This document shows, in pieces, positions 10,771 through 21,671 of a stretch of DNA of 64,000 nt. Within the stretch, counting starts at the first letter, position 1. The number at the start of each line of letters is the position of its first letter. The stretch spans positions 2,972,259 through 3,036,258 of the forward strand of contig NW_024726235.1 in assembly GCF_018991925.1 (NCBI RefSeq), read 5' to 3'. The position numbers and the translations under genes are program-made. The notes under the pieces are model-generated. The model made no database searches. It was not told where the DNA came from and was given only the letters and a program-made list of their open reading frames with translations. Origin of the DNA: Homarus americanus. Taxonomy: Eukaryota > Arthropoda > Malacostraca > Decapoda > Nephropidae.

Positions 10771-10817
10771 TTACATACATCAATGCTTTTTAAAGGTGTG
10801 TGAGTGCTCGTGTACCT

Positions 10818-10820
<3 letters not shown>

Positions 10821-10869
<49 letters not shown>
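10821..10869. repeat. (CA)n microsatellite
   Basis: About 24 perfect CA units. Confidence 0.97.
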
Positions 10870-10872
<3 letters not shown>

Positions 10873-11155
10873 CCATGAATATACATCAACAATTTAGCGT
10901 CCATTTGGCTTGATCTCTACAGGAAAGTCTTTTAACCTGACGTGTACAGTAGTTGTTGCCGACCAGCTCTCGCTCAGTCCCTGCCATTGTCACGTACTGA
11001 ATACACCAAATGACAAAATACAGTCCAGTGGTGTAAATGTTTTTCCTCGTTGGCCGTGGGTAATACTGACTGGACCCCCGACTATAAATGGCTTTGGAAT
11101 CGGATACAAATTAATTTTTACATTAGTGTTGTCAGTCAATTTTCCGGTGTTTTAT

Positions 11156-11193
<38 letters not shown>
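11156..11193. repeat. (GT)n microsatellite
   Basis: About 18 perfect GT units. Confidence 0.96.
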
Positions 11194-11195
<2 letters not shown>

Positions 11196-11266
11196 AGTCT
11201 CTCCCCTCAATTAACACCACCAATTACGATATGTCGGGGTCATGGTGAGCCCCTGCTGTGTCTGTC

Positions 11267-11460
11267 AGTGACCCATGTTAGGTATAACCCATGACTCGTA
11301 GTGTGATCCATTTTATGCGTGACCCATAACTCAGTGTGACCCATGTTAGGTGTGACCCATGAATCATAGTGTGTCCATGTTATGTGTGACCCATATCAGT
11401 AGTTTCACCCATGTTAGGTATAACCTATAACTCGCAGTGTGACCCATGACCCATAGCAGT
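11267..11460. repeat. ~34-bp minisatellite with internal half-repeat
   Basis: Five full copies and one shortened copy start with AGTGTGACCCATGTTAGG and end in ACCCATRACTCRT. The word GACCCAT occurs twice per unit about 17 bp apart, so the unit itself arose by duplication. Confidence 0.8.
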
Positions 11461-11934
11461 GTATACACGAGCGGTCATATCCAGTACATGTTGTAGCCTA
11501 CGTGCATTTCCTGTTTGCCAACGGAAAAAGCATCCATTTCCGGACATACGATGACACACACACACAGACACACAAAAACAATATAATCTCCGTCATAACC
11601 TCACTAATCACGTGTTCTCGATGACATCCACTGACACAAAATGGTTCTTCCTGACGCACGGAAATTACACCATTCTGCTTCTAATCACTTTTTTCTAAGT
11701 TATTCCACATTTAATCAATAATTTTAATAAGCAATGGACTCCCGCCATCGTTTTCTTCTGCCTTCGTGTAGTCTTGATCACATTTCTGTTTTATTGTGTT
11801 TTTTTACGTGTATTTTGGCTTTTTTTTTTGTCTTGTGGTCGATTAATCTCAGGACTGGCGCGTTGGTTCCATTTTCAAGTGTTTGTTGTTTTGGTTGAAT
11901 CCTGACATGTTTTGTTAGTGGGATTTTGTTCATT

Positions 11935-11936
<2 letters not shown>
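11461..11936. other. unassigned sequence
   Basis: AT-rich, with a short CA run at 11556-11575 and T-runs near 11820. No supported gene. Confidence 0.5.

Positions 11937-12028
<92 letters not shown>
11937..12028. repeat. (ATT)n microsatellite
   Basis: About 30 perfect ATT units. Confidence 0.98.
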
Positions 12029-12031
<3 letters not shown>

Positions 12032-12418
12032 TCCAATATTATTATCATCGTCAATTCTCTTACTTTCTCGACATCCACATTCGTGTCAACACCATCCACT
12101 CCTTCCTCCTCCCTACCATTATTACTTTAGTGACGGGTATTCTTGAGTCAGATCTTACGTCGTGTGTCTCAGATGTCCGCCAGCCTCTTGGTATGTGTAT
12201 AATCATGTTTACTTGTATATTTTTATAGTTACGAGGCCATCGAGGACCCCCATGGCTTCTCCTGGTAAATCAAGGAGGTGAATAATGTGTTTGCTGATGC
12301 AGTGTAGTAGTGTTTCTCATGTGTTAAGATGGTGGGTCAATGTAGTAATGTTTCTCATGATGGTATTTGTTGTTTGTCAGTCAAGAGATTGGGAGTTGAA
12401 GTGCATTTAGGAATGAAC

Positions 12419-12420
<2 letters not shown>

Positions 12421-12473
<53 letters not shown>
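12421..12473. repeat. (CT)n microsatellite
   Basis: 26 perfect CT units. Confidence 0.97.
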
Positions 12474-12477
<4 letters not shown>

Positions 12478-12595
12478 AACAAACATTAGAGGTCATGGCG
12501 TGTTGTTTCAACCTGACTGGACAGTGTCATGAACCAGCTAGGTCATGCAATATTTGTGTTGACTTCTTCACGGGCGACTTACGAGGTTTGTCGGC

Positions 12596-12598
<3 letters not shown>

Positions 12599-12645
<47 letters not shown>
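12599..12645. repeat. (AC)n microsatellite
   Basis: 23 perfect AC units. Confidence 0.97.
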
Positions 12646-12648
<3 letters not shown>

Positions 12649-12890
12649 GATCTAAACCAACAGGAAAAATTCTAACTTATCTCCAGTATTAATGTTTTAT
12701 ACACACAATAGCTCATGTGACTTGTAATACATTTCATATAATTTCATAATTTCATTGTCCACGGTACTTTTATTTTGTGTAGAATAACGTGTAGTAAGGT
12801 AGTGTAGGGGAGGGAGCCAGGGAACCTACAGCAGGAAATAGGAACAATTTTAGTTTCCACGTTGAAAAATTGGCACTTGGCAGGAGTCTG

Positions 12891-12952
12891 AAGAAGAGGG
12901 AAGGGTAGGAGGAAGAGGGGGGAGATGAAGAGGAAGAGGAAGAGGGAAGAGA
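12891..12952 (+). repeat. polypurine tract
   Basis: About 60 bp of nearly pure A/G with AAGAGG words. Confidence 0.75.
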
Positions 12953-13205
12953 TCATCAGAGGTTAGAGACACCCCCCCCTTGACCTCATCCTTGACCTTG
13001 AGCTGAGTTGGGACAAAATATAAATGTCATTTAATGGTAAACCTCCATATTAATCTTTATATTTAAATAACTAACTCCTTCCATTAAAATGTTCTTATAT
13101 TATTGCCATTTTAATCCCAACCTGTGGCAATTAATACCATTTTCTCACATTAAACTTAGTCTTTGAAAAATAAATAACTTGTATTAAAAAAAATATTTTC
13201 TCAAT

Positions 13206-13242
13206 GTTATTATTATTTTCCTTTTATTTCAGGTAAGACGCG
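13206..13242 (+). promoter_or_regulatory. candidate recursive (zero-nucleotide exon) splice site
   Basis: A 25-bp T-rich tract ends in TTTTATTTCAG and is followed without a gap by GTAAGA; the AG|GT junction is at 13232/13233. This combined acceptor-donor is the form of ratchet points in long arthropod introns. Eight-base CAGGTAAG is expected about once in this much sequence, so the case rests on the pyrimidine tract alone. Confidence 0.2.
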
Positions 13243-13389
13243 AAACATAAGCCAAGATATCGTGGTTGTGGACGTCACACCTCACCATTCGCCAGACACA
13301 ACACGCCTTTAGTATCCCAGGGTAAAGTAGTTGTTTTTGTACGGTTATTGTGGCACCGTCATGCACCACACTTTACTTTCTCTGACTCC

Positions 13390-13870
13390 TGAGGGCCTGC
13401 CAGGTCCTGTACCGTGTTGAGGGCCTGCCAGGTACTGTACCGTGTTGAGGGCCTGCCAGATACTGTACCGTGTAGAGGGCCTGCCAGATACTGTACCGTG
13501 TTGAGGGCCTGCCTGATACTGTACCGTGTTGAGGCCTGCCAGATACTGCCGTGTAGAGGGCCTGCCAGATACTGTTCCGTGTTGAGGGCCTGCCAGATAC
13601 TGTACCGTGTTGAGGGCCTGCCAGGTCCTGTACCGTGTTGAGGACTTGTCAGGTACCCGTGTTGAGGGCCTGCCTGATACTGTACCGTGTTGAGGGCCTG
13701 TACCGTGTAGAGGGCCTGCCAGATACTGGCCGTGTTGAGGGCCTGCCAGATACTGTACCGTGTAGAGGGCCTGCCAGATACTGTACCGTGTTGAGGGCCT
13801 GCCAGGTCCTGTACCGTGTAGAGGGCCTGCCAGATACTGTACCGTGTTGAGGGCCTGTCAGATACTGTAT
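13390..13870. repeat. 28-bp minisatellite
   Basis: About 17 copies of TGTACCGTGTTGAGGGCCTG plus CCAGATAC. Units alternate irregularly between TTGAGG and TAGAGG, and between CCAGATAC and CCAGGTCC. Because 28 is not a multiple of three, the 243-codon minus-strand frame across it is an artefact. Confidence 0.95.
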
Positions 13871-13946
13871 TAGGCTTAGCTTTAAGGGGAGCTGAAGGAC
13901 TTATAACCATGTAGAACTGAACACACACACACATTTTATAATACGA

Positions 13947-14550
<604 letters not shown>

Positions 14551-14876
14551 CCTCCCCACCTGTCACACCACCACACCTGTCACACTACCACACCTGTCAC
14601 ACTACCACACCTGTCACACTACCACACCTGTCACACTACCACACCTATCATACTACCACACCTGTCACACTACCACACCTGTCACACTACCACACCTATC
14701 ATACTACCACACCTGTCACACTACACTACCACACCTGTCACACTACCACACCTATCATACTACCACACCTGTCACACTACCACACCTGTCACACTACCAC
14801 ACCTGTCACACTACCACACCTGTCACACTACCACACCTGTCACACTACCACACCTGTCACACAACCACACATGTCA
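14551..14876. repeat. 17-bp minisatellite with 51-bp higher-order period
   Basis: About 19 copies of CACCTGTCACACTACCA. Variant CCTATCATAC units begin at 14644, 14695 and 14751. These lie 51 bp and 56 bp apart, the second interval holding a 5-bp CTACA insertion, so the array was amplified in blocks of three units. Confidence 0.93.
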
Positions 14877-14918
14877 AACGACCTCGTTGAGTCTGTGTTA
14901 AGCGTGACCAGAAGTAAA

Positions 14919-15175
14919 CACGTGTATAGTGACCTCCCCACGCCTTCTTTGTTTTGCTTTACGTAAGACTGTAGACTTTTTTCCTGGGTTAATTAAGACT
15001 GAATTGTAATGTGTAGCTCCTCAAGTCTTTTCTTTATCATAGGAAATAAAGACTGTATAGTGAGCTCTCCAAGACTTTCTTTACCGTGAGAAATAAGACT
15101 CCTAAGACTCCAACTCTTTGATGTGGGAAGTAAGATTGTTGAAGGTGTAGCCTCTTAACCTGAGGCTGTAAGTCG
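14919..15175. repeat. degenerate ~45-bp minisatellite
   Basis: Six old copies of 30-54 bp. Most end in a TAAGACT or AAGATT word, and several begin GTATAGTGANCTC and contain a CTTTCTTTA-like middle. The clearest pair is 14919-14967 and 15052-15100. Confidence 0.55.
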
Positions 15176-15234
15176 TCGCTAAGGGGTGTAAACACTTGAC
15201 CCGGAGTGTCCTTGACCGCAGGCGTGAGGTGGGT

Positions 15235-15411
15235 GACACATGTGGGCCTAGGTTGGGAAGGGGACACATGTGGGTTTATGGGTGGGTGAAGGGGATACAT
15301 GTGGGCCTAGGTTGGGAAGGTGACACATGTGGGTTATGGGTGGGTGAAGGGGACACGTGTGGGTTATGGGTGGGTGAAGGGGACACGTGTGGGTTATGGG
15401 TGGGCCTAGGA
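15235..15411. repeat. two-type ~30-bp minisatellite
   Basis: Six units all start ACACATGTGGG or ACACGTGTGGG. Type A continues CCTAGGTTGGGAAGG (28 bp) and type B continues TTATGGGTGGGTGAAGG (30 bp), in the order A-B-A-B-B-B/A hybrid. Each start holds a palindromic ACATGT or ACACGTGT. Confidence 0.88.
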
Positions 15412-15661
15412 GAAGGAATAAAAAAGAAGGAAATAAGATGGATGAACGGTGGAGTACTTGTGGATGAAGGGTGAGAAATATCCCTAAGTAGATGAGGTCA
15501 AGTGGATGAGGAAGTGGATGATATGTGAGTGATAAGTAGAAGGTGGATGTAGGGTGAGGTATATCTATAAGTGACACGGGTGAATTGGATGATGGATGAA
15601 ACATTTAAACGAAACAGGATACTGGTACAATTGTCGACATATACCATAATGTTGCTAAGTA

Positions 15662-15664
<3 letters not shown>

Positions 15665-15719
<55 letters not shown>

Positions 15720-15770
15720 TTTGTGTGTGTGTGTGTGTGTGCGTGTACCTTAACTTTGTTCCTGCCGTCG

Positions 15771-15824
<54 letters not shown>

Positions 15825-15862
15825 TCACTCACTCACTCACTCACTCACTCACTCACTCACTC
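15665..15862. repeat. inverted (TG)n / (CA)n pair plus (TCAC)n
   Basis: An interrupted TG tract (15665-15745), a 26-nt spacer and a CA tract (15772-15820) are reverse complements and could fold into a hairpin of up to about 50 bp. (TCAC)n follows to 15862. Confidence 0.95.
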
Positions 15863-16226
15863 TTCTATGTGTATAAAAAAAACCCTTATTCTATGTAATA
15901 AATACGGCATATCTAACCACTATATAACAAATACACACATCAACGTATTCCACTTCCTTCAAGCACAAAATAAACACAAAAATACGCAAGACGATAACAA
16001 AAATCCCCCAAAATACTAGAATGTTACGCAACCCTGACCTAGTGTGCCGCCGTAATTACCGTAAATTCTGTCGAAAATTTTACCCAAGCCGGAATTAGCT
16101 CCGTAATAAGCTTGTAAATGGTGGAATAAACAGACGGGACTGAGAGATGACGTGTGTACATTACGGTAATTTGTTCCTAATAGTAAGAGTATAATCTAAG
16201 GGTTGACTTTCTGTAATCAGTGAAGG
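15863..16226. other. unassigned sequence
   Basis: AT-rich, normal complexity. Nothing supported. Confidence 0.5.
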
Positions 16227-16625
16227 TGGGGGGGAGGGGGTAGGAGGGGAGAGAAAGTAAGGAAGAATGGAGAGGAGGGTAGGAAGGGGAGGGTGGGAAG
16301 GAGGGAAGGAGAGAGAGGAAGGATGTGTAGGAGGGAAGAAGAAAGGAAGAGTGGAAGAGGAGGTTGGGAGGATAGGGCAAAGGAGGGGGGGAGGAAAGGA
16401 AGAAAGAGTAAGTAGAGGGGATGGGAACGGTGGTAGACAGGGGGGGGGGAGGGGGAATTAAAGTGGAAAAGAGATAGAGAGAGTAGGTGAAAGTGTAAGG
16501 GTAGGAAGTAAAGAGAGGAAGAGATAGAGAAAGAATAAGAGGAGGGCAAGATTGGAAGGAAGAAAAAAATAACACGAAGAAGATAAAATAAAAGAGAGAG
16601 AGAGAAAGTATGAGAAAAGGAGATA
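16227..16625 (+). repeat. long polypurine tract
   Basis: About 400 bp of nearly pure A/G with GGAAGG, GAGAGG and G-run words and no fixed period. Such tracts can form triplex (H-DNA). Ser/Pro/Leu-rich minus-strand frames are artefacts. Confidence 0.88.
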
Positions 16626-17175
16626 AAAATTTAAAAAAAAATAGAATTCAAAGAAGCAAATACAAACCATCCAAGACGATACCAAGAATTGAATTCACCT
16701 TTCCGTTTCTCACATCATCTCGACTCATGACGTTCGTGTGTTTGTCTGGGCTTGGTGTCGTGGTTCCTTGTCTCCCCCCACCTCCACCTGTCCCCTCCTT
16801 TTCTTACCCCCCCTCCCCCTCCCTCTCCCCTCTCCCCTACCTGAGCTTACTTAAGACGGCAGGTAGCGTGATTTAAAAGGAAGTCCCCTTGTTGAATGGC
16901 GGCCGGATTTATGTGGTACATCATTAAGGTGATTTTTAGGTACCTGGGTAGATGACTCGCGGCAGGTGTGTGTGTGTGTTGCTCCTCATGATCCATCCCA
17001 GTCACCACCCCCCTACCCCAAAGGCTACCGTCAGCTTACTACCACCACTATCAATCTACCTAACACCATTACCAGGTTCGAGGCAGCTTGGTGGGGAGGT
17101 GAAGGGAGGTGTGTGTGTGGCGTTGTGGCTCATCGTGGGGCCGTGCTAGTGCCGTTTGAGTCAGTTATTATAGTG

Positions 17176-17212
17176 TGTGTGTGTGTGTGCGTGCGTGCGT
17201 GTGCGTGTGTGT
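17176..17212. repeat. (GT)n with GC interruptions
   Basis: GT dinucleotides interrupted by several GC steps (GTGCGTGC). Confidence 0.9.
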
Positions 17213-17277
17213 TTTTCCTAACCTGGAGTAATTAAGGTTACCCAGTACGTGAGCATAAACAATCCCAAGCACGCACG

Positions 17278-17279
<2 letters not shown>

Positions 17280-17314
<35 letters not shown>
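17280..17314. repeat. (CA)n microsatellite
   Basis: About 17 perfect CA units. Confidence 0.96.
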
Positions 17315-17316
<2 letters not shown>

Positions 17317-18323
17317 ATCCTATAGTTTGTGGTGTTTAAAACTATGCAAGTGGAAGGGTTTTTCTTTTCAATTGTTCTGTTATGCAAACAAAAAATCCAG
17401 CGGCAACAGTTAAAAAAATAAATAAAAAATAATGTTGTACATTTATGTTTTGTTCAGAGGTCCAATGGTTAAGGGATTCCAGTTAACAAGTTTAATAAGG
17501 TTTTACAGAACAACTATAATTCGTTAATGTTATGATACAGGTCACAAGTCAACAACTCCGGAACCAAACTTAACTATTAGTATTGGGGGCCCGTTAGGAC
17601 TGGGGCCCGTTTAATCAACACAGACGTGTCATGAATCTAGAGTACAGTTCGACCACCACCAACACTTCTCCACCACTCCACCGACCTCCCGTGGCTGGAG
17701 TTCATCTTAGGTCACTTCCCACGCTAGGCAAATGAGGTGTCTTAAGCCAGGCGGGACGAGGGCTGGTCAAAGGAGTGTAAGTAAGGTAATACCGAGCCTC
17801 GAGATTGGGTCATCTGGGCACGACGCTCAACAGTATGGGTGGTACAATAGGGCTTCTCCGACCCGGGTAATATTGTGTGCTGTAGCGCTGATTGAACCTT
17901 CCTCAGGCAGCAAGGAAACCTGTTTAGATATGGGATAAGATGCATCTTGCACCCTCAGGTGTGATTTAGTGAGCGTGATGATTAGATTTACTTGATGTTT
18001 CAGAACTCAGAGGCCGCCAACGAAGTCAGCAGGGAAGAAAATATTATAGTTTGGGGCTTTAGACGGACAGTTTCATTTTATATTGTTAACAAATTTTCGA
18101 GACTCTAAACTAATATTTCATAATTCCTCTCCGGCCATCAGTTATTCCTCAACGATTTTGGTCAATTCTTAAAAGCTTTTCAGCTTTTCCATTCCTCAAT
18201 ATATTCAACAGATTTCACAATATTTTTCTAGATCTGGACAAGATTCTCTCAATAGAACCAGAACTGGCTGGACGGGAATGTAAAGCCACGAGTAAACAAA
18301 TTCCTCTTGTTAGGTTGGAGTCC

Positions 18324-18325
<2 letters not shown>
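17315..18325. other. unassigned single-copy sequence
   Basis: About 1 kb of normal-complexity sequence, one of the longer repeat-free stretches. The 17540-17940 part is relatively GC-rich and has overlapping 60-70-codon frames on both strands. No recognisable protein. Confidence 0.5.

Positions 18326-18419
<94 letters not shown>
18326..18419. repeat. (TA)n microsatellite
   Basis: About 46 perfect TA units, followed by (GAAT)n of three units. Confidence 0.98.
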
Positions 18420-18420
<1 letters not shown>

Positions 18421-18969
18421 GAATGAATGATCTATTGGGTGTGTGGCGGGGTACTGTGCTGTTAATATATTCTATTTAAGGGTAAAGTATCTGAACAAAA
18501 GCTCAGCCATGATAAAGATCGTCAGTAGGTGTGTATGACAGACAGGTAGACAACGAAGGTGTATCAGGAGGTGTTGGAGTTGGCTCAAGTGACGGCACTT
18601 TGAGGGATCATTGACAGACGCTCGGACACACTCAAGCGTCCCTCCACACTAATAGTATTATAAAGTAAATCTAGTTAATATATTCTTAAAGCAAGGATGG
18701 CTCACCGCCTCATCCTGATATCGATATCTTAAGCTGCATAAGTTTATGATCTCTTTGGGTAAGTTACTTATGATAGCGTGATGGATGGCGGTGGTAGGTG
18801 GCTGGTTGTGGATGGGCAGGCGAGGAGGGTGTAGGTGGCGGTGGGCGTGACGATGCCTAAGTCAGTGCCAGGGTGAGGGCCACGTCAGGGAATATACTCT
18901 TGTTACGTGTGCTTTACGAGCTCCTGATCCCCAGTCTCACGTGGGTATATTTACACCATAACCTCGATT

Positions 18970-19092
18970 ATGGCCACTCACCCCCGTCTGGCACCTCTAT
19001 TGGCACTCCTTCTGGCACCCCCACTGACACACACCCCTGGTACCCCAAATATTCCCCTAGTATCCCCATATCCCCTTTGGCACCCCCTCCTT
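18970..19092. repeat. degenerate GGCACCCC minisatellite
   Basis: Seven or so copies of a 14-18-bp unit resembling CTGGCACCCCYAYT, losing identity toward 19092. Confidence 0.6.
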
Positions 19093-19227
19093 AAATCACC
19101 TGCCATACTACCAAATCAGCGCCGCCCCTAACGAATGGAAACACTTAATACATTAATCTGTCCACGTGAATTTAATTTCTCATATTTTTACTTTATATAT
19201 TTCGAAAATTAAGTTATGCCCATTGTA

Positions 19228-19228
<1 letters not shown>

Positions 19229-19270
<42 letters not shown>
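19229..19270. repeat. (GT)n microsatellite
   Basis: About 21 perfect GT units. Confidence 0.97.
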
Positions 19271-19271
<1 letters not shown>

Positions 19272-19470
19272 TCTTCCATGTTTATTGAACGTCTGGATAT
19301 ATGCAGAAAAAAAAACTATCTAGAAAATATGTTTATTGATCCTTATTTAACGTAATAATATCAACACCTAGAATCGTAACTCACATAAAGTAAATTATTA
19401 ACTAAACTCAGGTGATTTAAAGAGCACAACCCACACTCACCTTTGTCCACAAGTCGTAGCCATTTCTCAA

Positions 19471-19471
19471 C

Positions 19472-19511
<40 letters not shown>

Positions 19512-19512
19512 T
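19471..19512. repeat. (GATA)n microsatellite
   Basis: About ten perfect GATA units. Confidence 0.97.
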
Positions 19513-20189
19513 GATTCTTCCTTGACCCACCTGCCAAATTTCATTACGTTACTTTCATTTGTTTCTTGGGAGATATTGAGTTGTGAACGTGACCTTTGAC
19601 ATTATTGAGTGATTTGTACGTGGGTCGGCTCTCAACCTTACCTGACCAAGTTTGATAATGACAGGTTGTGGTCTTAACTCTGACCTTGGCAGGGTAAAGT
19701 TCGACTTCAGTTCATCTGTGTTAAATCAAAGTTTGTTCTCGTAAAGTGTTCAGTTCTCTTGTCAGTGTATACATGTGGTGAAGCTCGGGCCCCCGGCGAG
19801 ACAGTCCAACAACACACACGACAATATATTTATGAATTCACATAGATGGCACAGGTGTCCAGATGATATAGACTACATGAGCCCTTAACTAGGACTAAGA
19901 GGAGGCATGTGTGGCCCACTATGCTGATGATACAAGGAATTTGAGAACCACTGGGTGAGGCAGCAAGAAAAAAATGATTACTTAGATAATTCTTAAAAGA
20001 ATCTGGGATTCAGGTGTTCTCACCATATTAACTAATGACAAGTTAACGAGATTGTGAGAAGCAACCTGAAGGTGTCCGACAGAATACCTCATATTAACTG
20101 GAGATGTGACGTGTCTAAAGTACTGTAGAGTACAAAACCCATTAAATCAGATCTAACTTAACTTTACCAAGCCTGCCCTGGCAACCTCA
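19513..20189. other. unassigned single-copy sequence
   Basis: Repeat-free, normal complexity. No open frame or RNA supported. Confidence 0.5.
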
Positions 20190-20205
20190 GGTTAGGTTAG
20201 GTTGG
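20190..20205 (+). repeat. TTAGG triplet block
   Basis: Three adjacent GGTTA units. Small interstitial telomere-like word. Confidence 0.6.
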
Positions 20206-20599
20206 CACATGTCTGCCGTCACCGTGTGAGGTGTAAACAATCATGATCGGTTTTTAAAATTTATGCATCACGCTGACGAACCAAACACAGCCTGGTTGAC
20301 GGGCACACATGATATCCCCCGTAACTAGATACGAGCCTCAGTTGTGAGGGGAAAAATAGCAGACTAATCCGTGAGAGCCGCGGCGGTGTTGTGTTCCTGC
20401 CTCAGTATTATTATAAGGCATGTAGCTCTTGCCGGCACCTGGCAGGCGGCGCCTTATATCACAGTAATAATGAAAACTTTCTCAGGTGGCTTGGAGTCGG
20501 TTCAAGGCGGAGTATTATTAGAGGCCGGGGAGGTAATTTGACGTATTACCGCAGCTCCTGAGGAGGTTAAGAATAGCCCAGGTGGAGCAGGACGGCCGG
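20206..20599. other. GC-rich repeat-free island with inverted repeats
   Basis: Complex sequence richer in G+C than its surroundings. Imperfect arms TATTATTATAAGGC (20406-20419) and GCCTTATATCACAGTAATA (20451-20469) could pair around a GC-rich loop. GGTAAT-7nt-ATTACC (20531-20549) is a perfect small hairpin. Could be a conserved noncoding element; no coding frame seen. Confidence 0.3.
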
Positions 20600-20606
20600 G
20601 AGAGAG

Positions 20607-20646
<40 letters not shown>

Positions 20647-20656
20647 TGTGTGTGTT
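20600..20656. repeat. compound (GA)n(GT)n microsatellite
   Basis: About five GA units join about 22 GT units with one TATG break. Confidence 0.95.
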
Positions 20657-21241
20657 CCTTATGCATCTACTGTACACGGTTCCTCTCCACACCTCCCTTC
20701 CCTGCCTCTTAATGACGTTTTATTTAAGGTTGTTTGATACATTACCTCCCGGCGCAACTCGCTGCCGTTTGTTGTGATATTGTCTCAGCTGTCACCCTGT
20801 GTTTGAGGAGATGACAGCTTAGGTTGGTACCCACAGCTTGTCTTTCTCTTTCAGTAGCTCATGTTTGATGGGATGTGGTTTGTGCTGTTGGTAATGTTAG
20901 TATTTAAAATTGAGACAGAAGGTAGTAGACGGCCTTTACTGTACTAATATATCTCTGAAAATATTCGAAGGTATATTACGCAATCAAGCACACCTGTCCT
21001 TAGTGTGACTCGTTACTCCTGAAGGGGCTTACAGATTTTCTTAAGATTAACAGAACAATTAGTCACCAACACCTGTCGATTTGGTGGTCATAATTACTTC
21101 ATAAAGTAACCGTAAACAGCAGTAACACTACCCTTGGAGGCTGTGGAAGTTCGGGGAAACATTGTGTGTTCGACTTGACGGTTTTTAAGGTTGGGGTAAA
21201 GCTTCAGGTAATTCATTTTTTTTAGTACAATTAAGAGAAGC
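20657..21241. other. unassigned sequence
   Basis: Normal-complexity sequence; nothing supported. Confidence 0.5.
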
Positions 21242-21262
21242 TTACACACACACAGACAGACA

Positions 21263-21299
<37 letters not shown>

Positions 21300-21311
21300 A
21301 GACAGAACAGA
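21242..21311. repeat. (CA)n / (CAGA)n compound microsatellite
   Basis: CA core flanked on both sides by CAGA tetranucleotides. Confidence 0.95.
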
Positions 21312-21671
21312 CACAAAGATGACGACGCCGGCTGGGATACGTTCTTGGCACAGCATCTCGTTTTTTTTTTCAAGCAGAGAACAAGAATAAAAAAAAAACT
21401 CCTTAAAAAACAAAACAAAACTCATACTTGTTATTTTTGCTTCCCTTCCCATATTCTCTTTATAAGAATTACATTTGAAAAACAAAGTGATGAATATAGC
21501 GAATTCCATTTACCATTACTTACCTGGGTAATTATCTTTCAGGTATTACCGTATAAAAATGAGTTTACCTGTTCTGTGTTCTCCCCCGAGGCATTAAATT
21601 GTGCAAATTAAGTTAAATAATTTTGGCCCACACTGGAGTAAGGGTAGTGTGTGTGTGTGTGTGTGTGTGTG

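Noticed and set aside
10910..11248. 112-codon plus-strand frame with partly hydrophobic, secreted-looking composition
   Set aside because: It ends in a (GT)n, no signal peptide or domain is recognisable, and no splice sites support it.
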